Positions 32,378-41,821 of a stretch of 64,000 bases of DNA are shown here, in pieces. The stretch comes from JACNKJ01 sp964440095 (lineage in GTDB: Bacteria > Krumholzibacteriota > Krumholzibacteriia > JACNKJ01): contig CAYTPZ010000001.1 in assembly GCA_964440095.1 (NCBI GenBank), positions 1-64,000 on the forward strand. Direction: 5' to 3'. The notes below the pieces were generated by a model, which had not been told where the DNA came from, searched no databases, and worked only from the letters and a program-made list of their open reading frames with translations. The translations under genes were made by a program, and so were the position numbers. How positions within the stretch are numbered: the first letter of the stretch is position 1; each line of letters begins with the position of its first letter.

Positions 32378-33910
32378 ATGCCGAGTGTTTTAGACAAAAT
32401 GAGAGAGCTCTGGGGACAGTTGGAAGCCGGACAGAGGATCATTCTTCTGTCACTATCGGGAGCGATGATTGTGACCTTGGTGGTCTTCTTCGCCTGGTTG
32501 GGCCAGGAAGATTACACCTTGCTCTATTCGAACCTGAGTCCCGAGGAATCCTCGCGGGTGATCGAATCCCTGCAGAAGCGCGGGGTGGACTACCGAGTTA
32601 GTGGCGGGGGTGCCGGAATCATGGTGCCCGCCAGACAGGTAGGCGAACTCAAGGTCTTCATGGCTGGAGAGGGCATCATCAGCAATGGCCCGGTGGGTTA
32701 CGAGATCTTCGATAACCAGGGAATCGGCGTGAGTGAGTTTACCCAGAATCTCAATTATCAGCGTGCCTTGGAGGGCGAGCTGTCCCGGTCCATCGGAGGA
32801 ATACGTGGCGTGGAAGCGGCGCGTGTTCATCTGGTTATCCCCAAGCCGGCCTTGTTCAAGGAAGAGCGAAAGAATCCTACTGCCAGCGTGGTCTTGGAAC
32901 TGGGACGCCCCGGTCTATTTGATCGCGGCCAGGTAGATGCGGTTCAGCGCATGGTATCCAGCTCGGTGGAAGGCCTGGAATCGAATCAGGTGGTCGTGCT
33001 GGATAACTTCGGCACACTGCTTTCGGGCGAAAGCAGCGACGATGTGGCCGGATTGAGCAACACACAGCTGGAGCTCAAGCAGAAGGTGGAAAGCTATCTG
33101 GCCGGGAAGGCTCAGAGCAGTCTTGAAGAAGTGCTGGGATATGGGCGCGCCCTGGTTCGTGTGAACGCCGATCTCGATTTCGAGCAGGTGGAGAGCACCC
33201 GCGAAATCGTGGATCCGGAAGTGTCCGCTGTCATCAGTGAAGTACGAAGCGCGGAAACAGATGAAGCCACCGGCGGCAATGTGGAGTCGAGCACGGTGAA
33301 CTACGAGTTCAATCGTGTGGTAGAGAATATCATCGGTTCGGTTGGAACCGTGGAACGTCTTTCCGTGGCAGTGCTGCTCGATGGCAAATATAAGGAAGAT
33401 GAAGAGGGCAACGCCGTCTATCAACCTTTAGAACAGGCGACCTTGGATGGCTATCGCAGGATCGTTGAGAGCATTGTGGGCTACGATGTTGATCGTGGCG
33501 ATAAGATCGAAGTTCTCAACATGCCTTTCGACAACCTGCCCATGGTCGTTACTGAGAAGGGAATCTTCGGACTGCCCATTCCTCGCAATGTCACAAATAT
33601 TGTCAATCGTGTGCTGTTTATCGCAGGACTTGGATTCCTCCTTCTTCTATTCCGGAAGATGGGAATTCACATGGCCGACAGTCTCGGCCGCATGCCTGTC
33701 GCGCCTGCCGCAGATGTACCCGAAGAGATCAAAGAGGTCGTGGCTCCAAAGAAGTCCCGCGAGCCTCTACAGAACGCAGATTGGGATGATCTGATGAGCG
33801 ATCAGGCTTACAAGGATCTCCACATGGAAGAGCAGGCAAAGAACCTGGCGATAGAAAAGCCGGAAGAAATCGCCCAGTTGGTGCGTACTTGGATGTACGC
33901 CAGCAAGTAA
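32378..33910 (+). CDS. fliF: MS-ring protein FliF
   Basis: This 510-residue inner-membrane ring protein has transmembrane segments near residues 22-42 (IILLSLSGAMIVTLVVFFAWL) and 408-425 (VLFIAGLGFLLLLF). The periplasmic ring-building motifs are present (YTLLYSNLSPEESSRVIESL, FTQNLNYQRALEGELSRSI, ARVHLVIP). The C-terminal tail (AIEKPEEIAQLVRTWM) is the FliG-binding peptide. Confidence 0.96.
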   Translation: MPSVLDKMRELWGQLEAGQRIILLSLSGAMIVTLVVFFAWLGQEDYTLLYSNLSPEESSRVIESLQKRGVDYRVSGGGAGIMVPARQVGELKVFMAGEGIISNGPVGYEIFDNQGIGVSEFTQNLNYQRALEGELSRSIGGIRGVEAARVHLVIPKPALFKEERKNPTASVVLELGRPGLFDRGQVDAVQRMVSSSVEGLESNQVVVLDNFGTLLSGESSDDVAGLSNTQLELKQKVESYLAGKAQSSLEEVLGYGRALVRVNADLDFEQVESTREIVDPEVSAVISEVRSAETDEATGGNVESSTVNYEFNRVVENIIGSVGTVERLSVAVLLDGKYKEDEEGNAVYQPLEQATLDGYRRIVESIVGYDVDRGDKIEVLNMPFDNLPMVVTEKGIFGLPIPRNVTNIVNRVLFIAGLGFLLLLFRKMGIHMADSLGRMPVAPAADVPEEIKEVVAPKKSREPLQNADWDDLMSDQAYKDLHMEEQAKNLAIEKPEEIAQLVRTWMYASK

Positions 33911-33928
33911 AGGGAGAGGCGAGTAAAG

Positions 33929-34966
33929 ATGGCTATCAAAGAAAACATGGATGTCGAACGCGGACAGGGAAGCGGTCTCTACGAAGCTGCAAAGCTGCTG
34001 GTGAGCCTTGGTGGTGACGCCGCCACGCTGATCACCAAGCATCTCGAGCCCGAAGAACTGGAACTTCTCACATCCGAGATTCATGCCTTGGGTTCTATCA
34101 CGCCCCAGGAAAAGAAAACCGTCATCAAGAAGTTCTATGACACCGCCACCGATCGCGAATTCATCGCGCAGGGCGGCGAGGACATGGCGCTGCAACTTCT
34201 CTCGTCCAATCTGGGTGAGCGTCGCGCGAAGGCCATGTTGGACCGCTTCAAGGACGGGGGCAAGAGCGACTACTTCTCCATGATCAATGAAGTGGATGCT
34301 CCTACCGTGGCCAATTTCCTCAAGAGTGAACATCCTCAGACCATCGCTTTGGTCCTGGCCAGTCTTCCCAGCAGTCAGTCTGGACAGATATTGCTGAATC
34401 TTCCTGAGGATCTTCGCACTTCGATATCCTATCGCATCGCCACCATCGAGCGGCCGTCCAGTGAAGTCATCGGTGAAGTGCAGAGTGTGCTCGGCGAGTA
34501 TGTGAGCTCCGACTTTCAGGAAATCAATGTGCAGTTCGGCGGCACGAATCATGTGGCCGAGACTTTCAACGAAATTGATCAATCTGTTTGGCGTGGAATA
34601 CTGGAGGAAATCGGCGACATGGATCCAGAGGTGGCCGAGGCCATCAAAAACCTCATGTTTACCTTCGCCGATCTCATCCTATTGGATAACAAGTCCGTGC
34701 AGAACCTTTTGAAGGAGATCGACAGCAAGGATCTGACACTGGCGCTCAAGGGTGCCAGCGAGGAAGTTCAGGATCTAATCACGCGCAACATGTCCAAGCG
34801 CGCAGGCAAAGTGGTCGCCGAGGAAATGGAATACCTGGGTGCAGTACGAGTGAGCGAGGTGGAGACGGCCCAGCAGCGGATCATCGATACGGTGCGCGAT
34901 CTGGAGATGGAAGGTCATGTCTACATCGCCGGCCGTGGAGGAGAAGAAAGTGCCTTCATCGAGTAA
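33929..34966 (+). CDS. fliG: Flagellar motor switch protein FliG
   Basis: This 345-residue rotor protein transmits torque from MotA. Signatures include AAKLLVSLGGDAATLITKHL, the middle-domain FLKSEHPQTIALVLASL, and the C-terminal torque helix MFTFADLILLDNKSVQNLLKEIDSKDLTLALKGASEEV with the expected charged residues. The 3' end overlaps the GTG start of fliH by 17 bases. Confidence 0.97.
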   Translation: MAIKENMDVERGQGSGLYEAAKLLVSLGGDAATLITKHLEPEELELLTSEIHALGSITPQEKKTVIKKFYDTATDREFIAQGGEDMALQLLSSNLGERRAKAMLDRFKDGGKSDYFSMINEVDAPTVANFLKSEHPQTIALVLASLPSSQSGQILLNLPEDLRTSISYRIATIERPSSEVIGEVQSVLGEYVSSDFQEINVQFGGTNHVAETFNEIDQSVWRGILEEIGDMDPEVAEAIKNLMFTFADLILLDNKSVQNLLKEIDSKDLTLALKGASEEVQDLITRNMSKRAGKVVAEEMEYLGAVRVSEVETAQQRIIDTVRDLEMEGHVYIAGRGGEESAFIE

Positions 34967-35597
34967 AGCCGTGCGCCAACTGGACCTCGATCACATCGAG
35001 GATTTTGCGGATCCCTTGGGATGGCAACGCATCCGAAACATCAAGGAGCATCCTGAATACGAGTTTACCAGCACTCTTTTACGCAGTGAAGCCTATGAGC
35101 GTGGTCGGGCCGAGGAACTTGTCCGCAGTCAGGCCGAGCTGGCAGCTCTACGAAATGGATATCTGGATCGCTTAGAGGTTTTGCTCGCTTCCATGACCGA
35201 GGAAAGACGCAGATTCCAAGAGGAAAACGCGGAGGAATTACTGCGTCTGGGTTTGGCACTGGGCGAGAAAGTGGCTCGTGCCCTTTTGCCGGGCAAGCCA
35301 GAGGCCTTGAAGAGCAAGCTGGATGAGTGCTTGGAAAGGTTGTCCACCAAGAGCAGTTATGAAATCCACGTAAATGATCGCGAGCGCGATCTTCTGGCGG
35401 AAATCATGGAAGCCAGCGACCGTGAACTCTCCAAGGATCTTCCCTATCGAATAGTGGGAGATGCCCGCATTGAGGCGGGCGACATGGTTCTCGAGGCCAA
35501 AGAGGGACGTATCGAAAGTATATGCACCGAGGAGTTGAATCGTCTTGGCGAGACATTGATTCAGCTAAGCCGTGAAGGAAACGTCCTGGATGACTAG
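34950..35597 (+). CDS. fliH: Flagellar assembly protein FliH
   Basis: This 215-residue stator of the export ATPase has a long charged coiled coil (residues about 35-95) and a C-terminal domain with LALGEKVARALLPG and PYRIVGDARIEAGDMVLEAKEGRIESI, typical of FliH/HrpE/YscL. The GTG at 34950 is chosen over upstream codons because GGAGGAG lies six bases before it, within the end of fliG. Its stop overlaps the fliI start. Confidence 0.9.
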   Translation: MPSSSKAVRQLDLDHIEDFADPLGWQRIRNIKEHPEYEFTSTLLRSEAYERGRAEELVRSQAELAALRNGYLDRLEVLLASMTEERRRFQEENAEELLRLGLALGEKVARALLPGKPEALKSKLDECLERLSTKSSYEIHVNDRERDLLAEIMEASDRELSKDLPYRIVGDARIEAGDMVLEAKEGRIESICTEELNRLGETLIQLSREGNVLDD

Positions 35598-36900
35598 TCT
35601 TCTTGCCGATGTGCGTAACAATCTTGTCCATGCTGATACTTCCCTTCGGGTCGGGCGGGTGTCGAAGGTGGTGGGTCTTCTCATCGAGGCCGAGGGTACT
35701 CGCGCACGTGTTGGCGAACTTTGCAGTATCGAGAATGAGGGTGGAGATGAAATCCCGGCTGAGGTCGTAGGCTTTCATGAAGGCAAACTCCTGCTCATGC
35801 CCTATCGATCCATGTCGGGCGTGCATGCCGGTTCCCGTGTCAGGCCCTCCGGTCATCCTCTTCGATTGAAGCTTGGCAAGGCTCTGATCGGACGAGTTCT
35901 CGACGGATTGGGCCGACCCATGGACAACCTTGATGAACCCGTTCTCAGGCATAGTCGCGACATCGGCTCGCGAGCGCCAAAGCCCTTGGAACGTGCGCCT
36001 ATCCACAAATCCTTTCAAACGGGAATAAAGTCTATCGATGGTCTGCTCACCTGTGGTGAGGGCCAGCGCATGGGAATCTTCGCAGGCAGCGGAGTGGGAA
36101 AAAGCGTGCTCCTGGGCATGTTGGCGCGAAACGCCGAAGCCGATGTGGTGGTTTTGGCTCTCATCGGTGAACGCGGTCGAGAGGTAAGGGAGTTCATCGA
36201 AGAATCCTTGGGACCCGAAGGCCTATCCCGAAGTGTGGTGGTTGCCGTAACAAGCGATGCTACAGCTCTCGAGCGAGTAAAAGGCGCGGAAACGGCCATG
36301 GCCATCGCCGAGTATTTCCGCGATCAGGGCAACAAGGTATTGGTCATGATGGATTCAGTCACCCGCTACGCCATGGCCCTGCGCGAAATAGGCCTTGCAA
36401 CCGGTGAACCCGCTGCCAGCAAGGGTTATACGCCCAGCGTATTCGCCGCTTTGCCTAAACTGCTTGAGCGGGCTGGGACCAACGAGAAGGGTTCCATTAC
36501 CGGGCTCTTCACAGTTCTGGTGGAAGGCGACGACCTCAACGAACCCGTTTCCGATGCTGTCAGAGCCATTCTGGATGGTCACGTGGTGCTCAGTCGCCGC
36601 CTGGCTTCTTTGGGGCAATTTCCAGCCGTCGACCTTCTGGACTCGGTAAGCCGCCTATTCACGAAAGTGAGCTCGATTGAGCAAGTGGACAACGCCCGCA
36701 AGCTCATCGAATCCATGGCGATCTTCCGAGAGAATGAGGACCTCATTCAGATTGGGGCTTATCAGCCTGGCAGTAGCGTGGAAATCGACCGTGCCATTGA
36801 GCTGCATCCACGATGGACTGAATTCCTGCGTCAAGATATCGCCGAACGCTGTGAAATGAAGGACACCGTCATCGCACTCCAAGAATTGGTGAGTTCATAA
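35590..36900 (+). CDS. fliI: Flagellum-specific export ATPase FliI
   Basis: This 436-residue F1-beta-like ATPase energises substrate unfolding for export. Walker A is GIFAGSGVGKSVLLG (about residues 162-176) and Walker B lies in KVLVMMDSVTRYAMALREIGLATGEP. ATG 35590 is favoured, with AAGGAAA about ten bases upstream; an upstream GTG (35572) is possible. It overlaps fliH by eight bases and abuts fliJ. Confidence 0.96.
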   Translation: MTSLLADVRNNLVHADTSLRVGRVSKVVGLLIEAEGTRARVGELCSIENEGGDEIPAEVVGFHEGKLLLMPYRSMSGVHAGSRVRPSGHPLRLKLGKALIGRVLDGLGRPMDNLDEPVLRHSRDIGSRAPKPLERAPIHKSFQTGIKSIDGLLTCGEGQRMGIFAGSGVGKSVLLGMLARNAEADVVVLALIGERGREVREFIEESLGPEGLSRSVVVAVTSDATALERVKGAETAMAIAEYFRDQGNKVLVMMDSVTRYAMALREIGLATGEPAASKGYTPSVFAALPKLLERAGTNEKGSITGLFTVLVEGDDLNEPVSDAVRAILDGHVVLSRRLASLGQFPAVDLLDSVSRLFTKVSSIEQVDNARKLIESMAIFRENEDLIQIGAYQPGSSVEIDRAIELHPRWTEFLRQDIAERCEMKDTVIALQELVSS

Positions 36901-37347
36901 ATGGCGCGATTCAGATTTCGTCTCGAGCGCATCCGTAAACTGCGCAAGCGTGAAGAAGATACCGTTGCACGCGAGCTCGGCGAGCTTCTCGGTCGACGTG
37001 CGCTCATCCTTCGGGAAATCGATGATTGTCAAGGCCGGCGTCGCAGTCTCATGACGCGCCGGGGTGATCTTCAGACCGGTGAAGTGGATGTGCCTGCTGT
37101 ATCCCACAATGCCATTCAATTGGAAGCCGTGGGTCGTGGAGAGGTTCATTTGCGTGGGAAACTGGGTCAACTTGAGAAGGAAATCTCAAGAAAGCGTGAG
37201 GCACTATTGGAAAGAAGCAGGAAGCGAAAAGCGTTGGACAAGCTGCGCGAACGGCAAGAATACGAGCACCGAGTAGAAGAGGATCGCCAGGAAATTAAAG
37301 AGGCGGACGATCGTCCGCGCAAGGCTCGTGGCATGGGGATTGCGTGA
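36901..37347 (+). CDS. fliJ: Flagellar export protein FliJ
   Basis: This 148-residue protein is one long coiled coil (FRFRLERIRKLRKREEDTVARELGEL; later QLEKEISRKREALLERSRKRKALDKLRERQ), as expected for FliJ, which inserts into the FliI hexamer like the F1 gamma subunit. It starts at the base after the fliI stop. Sequence conservation in the family is low, so position supports the call. Confidence 0.88.
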   Translation: MARFRFRLERIRKLRKREEDTVARELGELLGRRALILREIDDCQGRRRSLMTRRGDLQTGEVDVPAVSHNAIQLEAVGRGEVHLRGKLGQLEKEISRKREALLERSRKRKALDKLRERQEYEHRVEEDRQEIKEADDRPRKARGMGIA

Positions 37348-37374
37348 TTTGAGCCGAGGAGAAGGGAGCCCCTC

Positions 37375-37902
37375 ATGAAATCGGTCATGTTGATCAGTTT
37401 CTTTAGCTTTTTCGTTATCTTCGGAGCAACATTTTGGTTGGTGGGCGTTTTATCAGGACCGGAAGAAGAGGTCGAAGTCGCCGCCACACCGGAAGAGATT
37501 GCCGAGGAAGTGGACCTGGGACACCAGAGTCTGGATAGCCGCGAGGCGGATATCGGACGCCGGGAAGATGAATTGGTTCGTGCGGAGACAGCCGTGCATA
37601 TGGAAAAGGCCGTCATCGCCGAAGAATTCAACAAACTCAGCCAATTGCGCCGGGACCTCGACCTGTCCATCGGAGCCATGGAAGAAGCTCAGAAGAAGAG
37701 CACCAAGAAGCTCGCGAAAATGTACGAAGCCATGCCTGCTAAAGAGGCCGCTTCTATTCTGAGTGGCATGGACATGGAAATAGTGTTGGGCGTGATCAAA
37801 CAGATGAAAGAGCGACCCGCCGCCAAAGTCATGGCGGCCCTTGACCCGGCACGTGCCGCCGCCCTAAGCAGTCTCATGGGCTCCACCACGGGAGTCCAGT
37901 GA
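37375..37902 (+). CDS. MotE/YlxF-like flagellar protein with MgtE-N-type C-terminal domain
   Basis: This 175-residue protein has one N-terminal transmembrane segment (VMLISFFSFFVIFGATFWLV), a coiled-coil middle (about 50-115) and a C-terminal region KLAKMYEAMPAKEAASILSG ... MAALDPARAAALSSLM, matching the MgtE N-terminal-like domain of MotE and YlxF. Such proteins occur between fliJ and fliK in many phyla. A role in motor or export-gate stability is suggested from relatives. It overlaps fliK by one base. Confidence 0.8.
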   Translation: MKSVMLISFFSFFVIFGATFWLVGVLSGPEEEVEVAATPEEIAEEVDLGHQSLDSREADIGRREDELVRAETAVHMEKAVIAEEFNKLSQLRRDLDLSIGAMEEAQKKSTKKLAKMYEAMPAKEAASILSGMDMEIVLGVIKQMKERPAAKVMAALDPARAAALSSLMGSTTGVQ

Positions 37903-38813
37903 TGGAATTCAACGCCCTGCCTAGCCAGGGCGCTAGCTCCAGCCACACTTCTTCCGATTCCAAAAAGGAAGCGGAAGAAGGTTTTGAAGAAGCCCTGGAA
38001 AAGGCCTTGGCCGAATCCGGCATGGCCATGGGCATTCCCACCTTCGTTCAAAATGAAACCGATCTTCCTTTGACCGAGCTCGATATCCCTCGCAGTGAGA
38101 CTTCACTGCACGAGATCGAATCGGAGGAAGAACTCCTGCGCCGAGAATCTCAAACGCGTAGCGACTCCGATGAATTGGATTGGAAATCCCTGGAGCCCCG
38201 AAGTCAGAGAGAGGCTTCGGCGTCAGGAAATGGAAAGGACAATCATCAGCAAGGAAGCGAAAACAAGAGTGGTCCTGGGACAGCGGCTCAGGGCGCTATC
38301 ACGGCGGCCAATCAGACTCAGCAACCAGTAGTGGGCAAAATGAGTGGGGAAGCGGCCGGCTCTGTTCAAGACATCAAGGGAGCTAAGGCCGCCGCGGCAA
38401 AGGCCCCTGCCTCGCTAAAAGCGCCAGGGCAATTGGCCGATCGAGTTCTTCAAATTGTGACTCGGATGAACGAGCGAGGCCAGAAAACCTATAAGGCCGT
38501 CATGCGTTTGCGGCCTGAAAAGCTGGGGCTGGTGGAAATCGAATTGAAGCTGGAGGACGGACGTCTCAGTGTTCGTCTGGCAGCTACGCAATCGGAGGCG
38601 CGAGGAATCCTGCAGACGGAATTGGAGAATATCCGCGCCGTCTTGAGCAAAAACGGTTTCGACGCCATCGACATGCAATTGGAAAGCGGCAAGAGCGATG
38701 AAAATGCCGATAACGAGTTACACGAATCATCGGTAATACAGGAGCAAGAGAGCGGCGACATTGAACATGAGTCCATCCGCGATTGGGACGGACTCATCGA
38801 TCTATTGGCCTAG
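37902..38813 (+). CDS. fliK: Hook-length control protein FliK
   Basis: This 303-residue secreted ruler has a disordered, Ser/Glu/Gln-rich N-terminal half and the folded C-terminal substrate-switch domain (about 175-275): AVMRLRPEKLGLVEIELKLEDGRLSVRLAATQSEARGILQTELENIRAVLSKNGF. The shape LxPExLGxVxVxL is diagnostic. ATG 37902 is seven bases from GGAG; an adjacent GTG (37899) is an alternative. FlgD and FlgE, whose assembly it controls, follow. Confidence 0.9.
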   Translation: MEFNALPSQGASSSHTSSDSKKEAEEGFEEALEKALAESGMAMGIPTFVQNETDLPLTELDIPRSETSLHEIESEEELLRRESQTRSDSDELDWKSLEPRSQREASASGNGKDNHQQGSENKSGPGTAAQGAITAANQTQQPVVGKMSGEAAGSVQDIKGAKAAAAKAPASLKAPGQLADRVLQIVTRMNERGQKTYKAVMRLRPEKLGLVEIELKLEDGRLSVRLAATQSEARGILQTELENIRAVLSKNGFDAIDMQLESGKSDENADNELHESSVIQEQESGDIEHESIRDWDGLIDLLA

Positions 38814-38823
38814 AGGAGAAGCA

Positions 38824-39501
38824 ATGGACATCAGCAACATAGGCAGCGCGGCTGGAACGGCTGCAGGAGGCGTGACCGGCACTAGTTTGGACAAGGAGGC
38901 ATTTCTCCAGCTATTGGTCACCCAGCTTCAACATCAGGATCCTCTCAGTCCCGTGACCAACGAGGACTTCCTGGCTCAGCTCGCACAGTTCGCCAGCGTT
39001 GAGCAGTTGGAATCCATCAACAGTGGAACTCAAACGGGACTGCTCATGCAGCAGAGCGTGAGCAATGCCCTGGCAACAGGTCTCATTGGTCAGGAAGTCA
39101 TGTTGGACGGCAGCATTGTCGAACTGAATGCTGGGGAAAGTCGTTCTCTGAGCTTCGATCTAAGCGAAGCAGCCAAGGTGGCTGTGGAGATTAGAGATGC
39201 GGCGGGTACCTTGGTTCGCACCCTCAATGTGGAAGAAGCGACCATGCTGGAACCCGGTCAGTACAACGTGGACTGGGACGGCTTCGACGAGAATGGTCAG
39301 GTATTGGCGGACGGATACTACCAGGTAAGCATGAGCGCCCTGGATGGGCAGGGCAACAGCCTTGCACTTTCTCCCATGGTCAGTGGCCTGGTGGACGGCA
39401 TCCGATTCTCTTCCGGCAATGCCTTCCTCATGGTGGGCGGCAGCGAGTACACGCTTTCAGATGTTATCGAAGTGAGGGCTCCAGAAACTCAGGAATCCTA
39501 G
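38824..39501 (+). CDS. flgD: Hook-capping protein FlgD
   Basis: This 225-residue hook cap has the N-terminal motif LDKEAFLQLLVTQLQHQDPLSPVTNEDFLAQLAQFASVEQLESIN and a C-terminal FlgD Ig-like/Tudor region (NVDWDGFDENGQVLADGYYQVSM). The ATG at 38824 follows AGAGGAGAAGCA. An open upstream stretch belongs to fliK in another frame. Confidence 0.95.
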   Translation: MDISNIGSAAGTAAGGVTGTSLDKEAFLQLLVTQLQHQDPLSPVTNEDFLAQLAQFASVEQLESINSGTQTGLLMQQSVSNALATGLIGQEVMLDGSIVELNAGESRSLSFDLSEAAKVAVEIRDAAGTLVRTLNVEEATMLEPGQYNVDWDGFDENGQVLADGYYQVSMSALDGQGNSLALSPMVSGLVDGIRFSSGNAFLMVGGSEYTLSDVIEVRAPETQES

Positions 39502-39521
39502 GCAACGGGGAAGGAGCCTCC

Positions 39522-41561
39522 ATGCTGCGAAGTCTCAACATCGTGACCACCGGTTTGCTCGGACACCAGAGCCGCCTTGATATCATCGGCAGTAACATCG
39601 TCAATGTGAACACCACAGGTTTCAAGGCGGGGCGAGCAAGCTTTCGGGCCTTGCTTGGAGACCGCATGGGCCTGAATCCTCAGCTCAAGCTGGGCGACGG
39701 CGTGGGCATTGCTTCCATCGACACCTTCATGAATCAGGGAGAGCTGGAAATCACCGGCGTGGGCATGGACCTGGCCATCGAAGGCGATGGCTTCTTCGCC
39801 GTCAAACAGGACGGCAAGCAAATCTACTCCCGCGCTGGTGCCTTTACCCTGGATGCGGAAGGTCGAATCATCCACCTGGGTAGCGGCGGAACCTTGCTCG
39901 GTTACGGCGCCAGTGGCGGTAGGGTTAGCGAGGGCGCGGCACTCAGTGAATTGCAAATCGATATGGAACAGATAAGGCCTGCCCAAGCTACGACTTTCAT
40001 TCGGCTAGAGGGAAACCTGGATATCGATTCAGAACCTCTCGGCACTGTGATCGAAATGGGACCATTCCTGCGTGAGGCCTCTAGATCCAGTCTACTCACG
40101 GATATGCGCATGCAGGGAAGCGGCGCAACCTTGGGTCTCGTAGTTGGCGATCTCATTCAAATGAACGGTTGGGCCGGAGACTCCAGCCTTGAGCCAGAAC
40201 CCTTCCTGGTGGAGGAGTCCAGCACCTATGAAGATCTCGCTTCATGGATGGGAACGGCAATAAAATCGGTGGATCCCTCCTTCCCTGCCTCCCAAGTGCG
40301 GGTGGAAAACGGTCGCATTCTCATACCCGGCGGCGATCTCCCCTTGGAAGGTCTTAGCCTTGAAGCCGAGAGCAACGAATGGGTCGAGGAGATCTTCATA
40401 TTCCCGGAAACCATCGAAGCCGGGGCTGATGCTGAATCAGGCGGACAGATCACCCGCCTGCTGGAAGCCGCGGAAGAAAATGATCTTCTACTGAGCCTAT
40501 TCAGCGCAGATGGCGAATCATTGGGTGGTCTGGATAGTCCATTCAACATGACGGACCGGGAATTGGAATTCAGCGCCCGCGTGGGAGGGGTGCTGAACTC
40601 GGCCACATTCACGGCAAGCGCCGACATGCGCCTGAGCGATTTCATGAACACGCTTTCAGAGCTGACCGGGCTCTCTGAACATGAAGAGGGCGGCATAAGC
40701 TGGCGCGAAGATGGATCCATTCTCATTGCCGGTCTGAGTGGCCTGGGAAATAAAATCGTCAATCTCAGCGTACAAGATGCCGCAGGGGAATTGAACTTCG
40801 GCAGCACTTTCGCCAATCGCGAAATTCAATCGGCCAGAGATAGTGTTCCCCATACCCTGAGTACCGAGATCATCGGCGTCGATGGTGAACGTCAGCACTT
40901 GGCCTTGGTGTTCAGGCTGGCGGACGATGGTCAGGATGGCCTGGAGTGGGCCTGGGAGGCTCAACTGGAGGGCGATGCGGAGATCTTGTCGGGTGGCAGC
41001 GGAACCTTGGTTTTCGGAGAGGAAGATGGAGCGGCCCCCGAACTTCGATTCGGCGATGGCCGGGCGAACCTGACGATCAATCGAGGTGAAGGTAGTTCCG
41101 CACAGACTCTGGAAATACTCATGGGTGAGAATGCCTATTCGGTGACTCAGAACGACGCTGGGTTCGATTTGGGCGTTGCGAGTAGCGATGGGATCGAATC
41201 GGGAACTTTGGAGGATATTCAGATTGATGAGACTGGCACGGTTCTGGGTCTCTTCAGCAACGGCGAGGTGGTTGATCTGGCCCGAGTGGCCCTGGCGAGC
41301 TTCCGCAGTAATGCCGGTTTAGAGCGTTTAAGGGACAATTTGTATTCAGAATCTGCCGGTTCCGGCCGACCACTATGGAGAGGACAAGCCTCCGAGGGCA
41401 TCACGTCGCGCATCCGATCGGGGGCCCTCGAGAGGAGTAACGTGGATCTCTCACAGGAGTTCGCCATGATGATCACGACGCAGAAAGGTTTCCAAGCCAA
41501 TGCGAAGATCGTCACCGTGGGCGACGAAATGCTACTCGAGGCCGTGAGCCTCAAGCGCTAG
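39522..41561 (+). CDS. flgE: Flagellar hook protein FlgE (long form)
   Basis: This 679-residue hook protein has axial motifs at both ends: LDIIGSNIVNVNTTGFKAGRASF near the N-terminus, and the C-terminal ALERSNVDLSQEFAMMITTQKGFQANAKIVTVGDEMLLEAVSLKR. DLAIEGDGFFAVKQDG marks the FlgE/F/G core. It is much longer than Salmonella FlgE (about 400 residues) because of added surface domains in the middle, which are acidic and Gly/Ser-rich. RBS GGGGAAGGAGCCTCC. Confidence 0.94.
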   Translation: MLRSLNIVTTGLLGHQSRLDIIGSNIVNVNTTGFKAGRASFRALLGDRMGLNPQLKLGDGVGIASIDTFMNQGELEITGVGMDLAIEGDGFFAVKQDGKQIYSRAGAFTLDAEGRIIHLGSGGTLLGYGASGGRVSEGAALSELQIDMEQIRPAQATTFIRLEGNLDIDSEPLGTVIEMGPFLREASRSSLLTDMRMQGSGATLGLVVGDLIQMNGWAGDSSLEPEPFLVEESSTYEDLASWMGTAIKSVDPSFPASQVRVENGRILIPGGDLPLEGLSLEAESNEWVEEIFIFPETIEAGADAESGGQITRLLEAAEENDLLLSLFSADGESLGGLDSPFNMTDRELEFSARVGGVLNSATFTASADMRLSDFMNTLSELTGLSEHEEGGISWREDGSILIAGLSGLGNKIVNLSVQDAAGELNFGSTFANREIQSARDSVPHTLSTEIIGVDGERQHLALVFRLADDGQDGLEWAWEAQLEGDAEILSGGSGTLVFGEEDGAAPELRFGDGRANLTINRGEGSSAQTLEILMGENAYSVTQNDAGFDLGVASSDGIESGTLEDIQIDETGTVLGLFSNGEVVDLARVALASFRSNAGLERLRDNLYSESAGSGRPLWRGQASEGITSRIRSGALERSNVDLSQEFAMMITTQKGFQANAKIVTVGDEMLLEAVSLKR

Positions 41562-41572
41562 GGGATAGGCGA

Positions 41573-41812
41573 ATGGTGTACTTGACAGGCTTGAATGGGA
41601 CCGAGGTTCTGCTGAATGCGGATCTCGTCGAGATTATTCAAGAAACACCCGACTGCCTGATCACCTTGACCACGGGACGAAAGATCATGGTGCGCGAAAG
41701 CATGGAAGAGGTTCGGGAGAAGATTGTCGTCTACCGCAAAACTCTGGGAAAGGCATACCCCGTACCTGCGGGTCCCCTGGAAGACGATGCGGATGAGATC
41801 ATCGATCACTAG
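41573..41812 (+). CDS. flbD: FlbD-family flagellar protein
   Basis: This 79-residue protein starts MVYLTGLNGTEVLLNADLVE and includes TLTTGRKIMVRESMEEVREKIVVYRK, the pattern of the small FlbD family encoded between flgE and motA in Firmicutes, Spirochaetes and others. It is not related to the Caulobacter sigma-54 activator of the same name. Function is poorly defined. Confidence 0.9.
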   Translation: MVYLTGLNGTEVLLNADLVEIIQETPDCLITLTTGRKIMVRESMEEVREKIVVYRKTLGKAYPVPAGPLEDDADEIIDH

Positions 41813-41821
41813 GAGTAAATT

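Noticed and set aside
38706..38713. GCCGATAA, a perfect sigma-28 -10, inside fliK
   Set aside because: It lies in coding sequence and has no matching -35 at the right distance.
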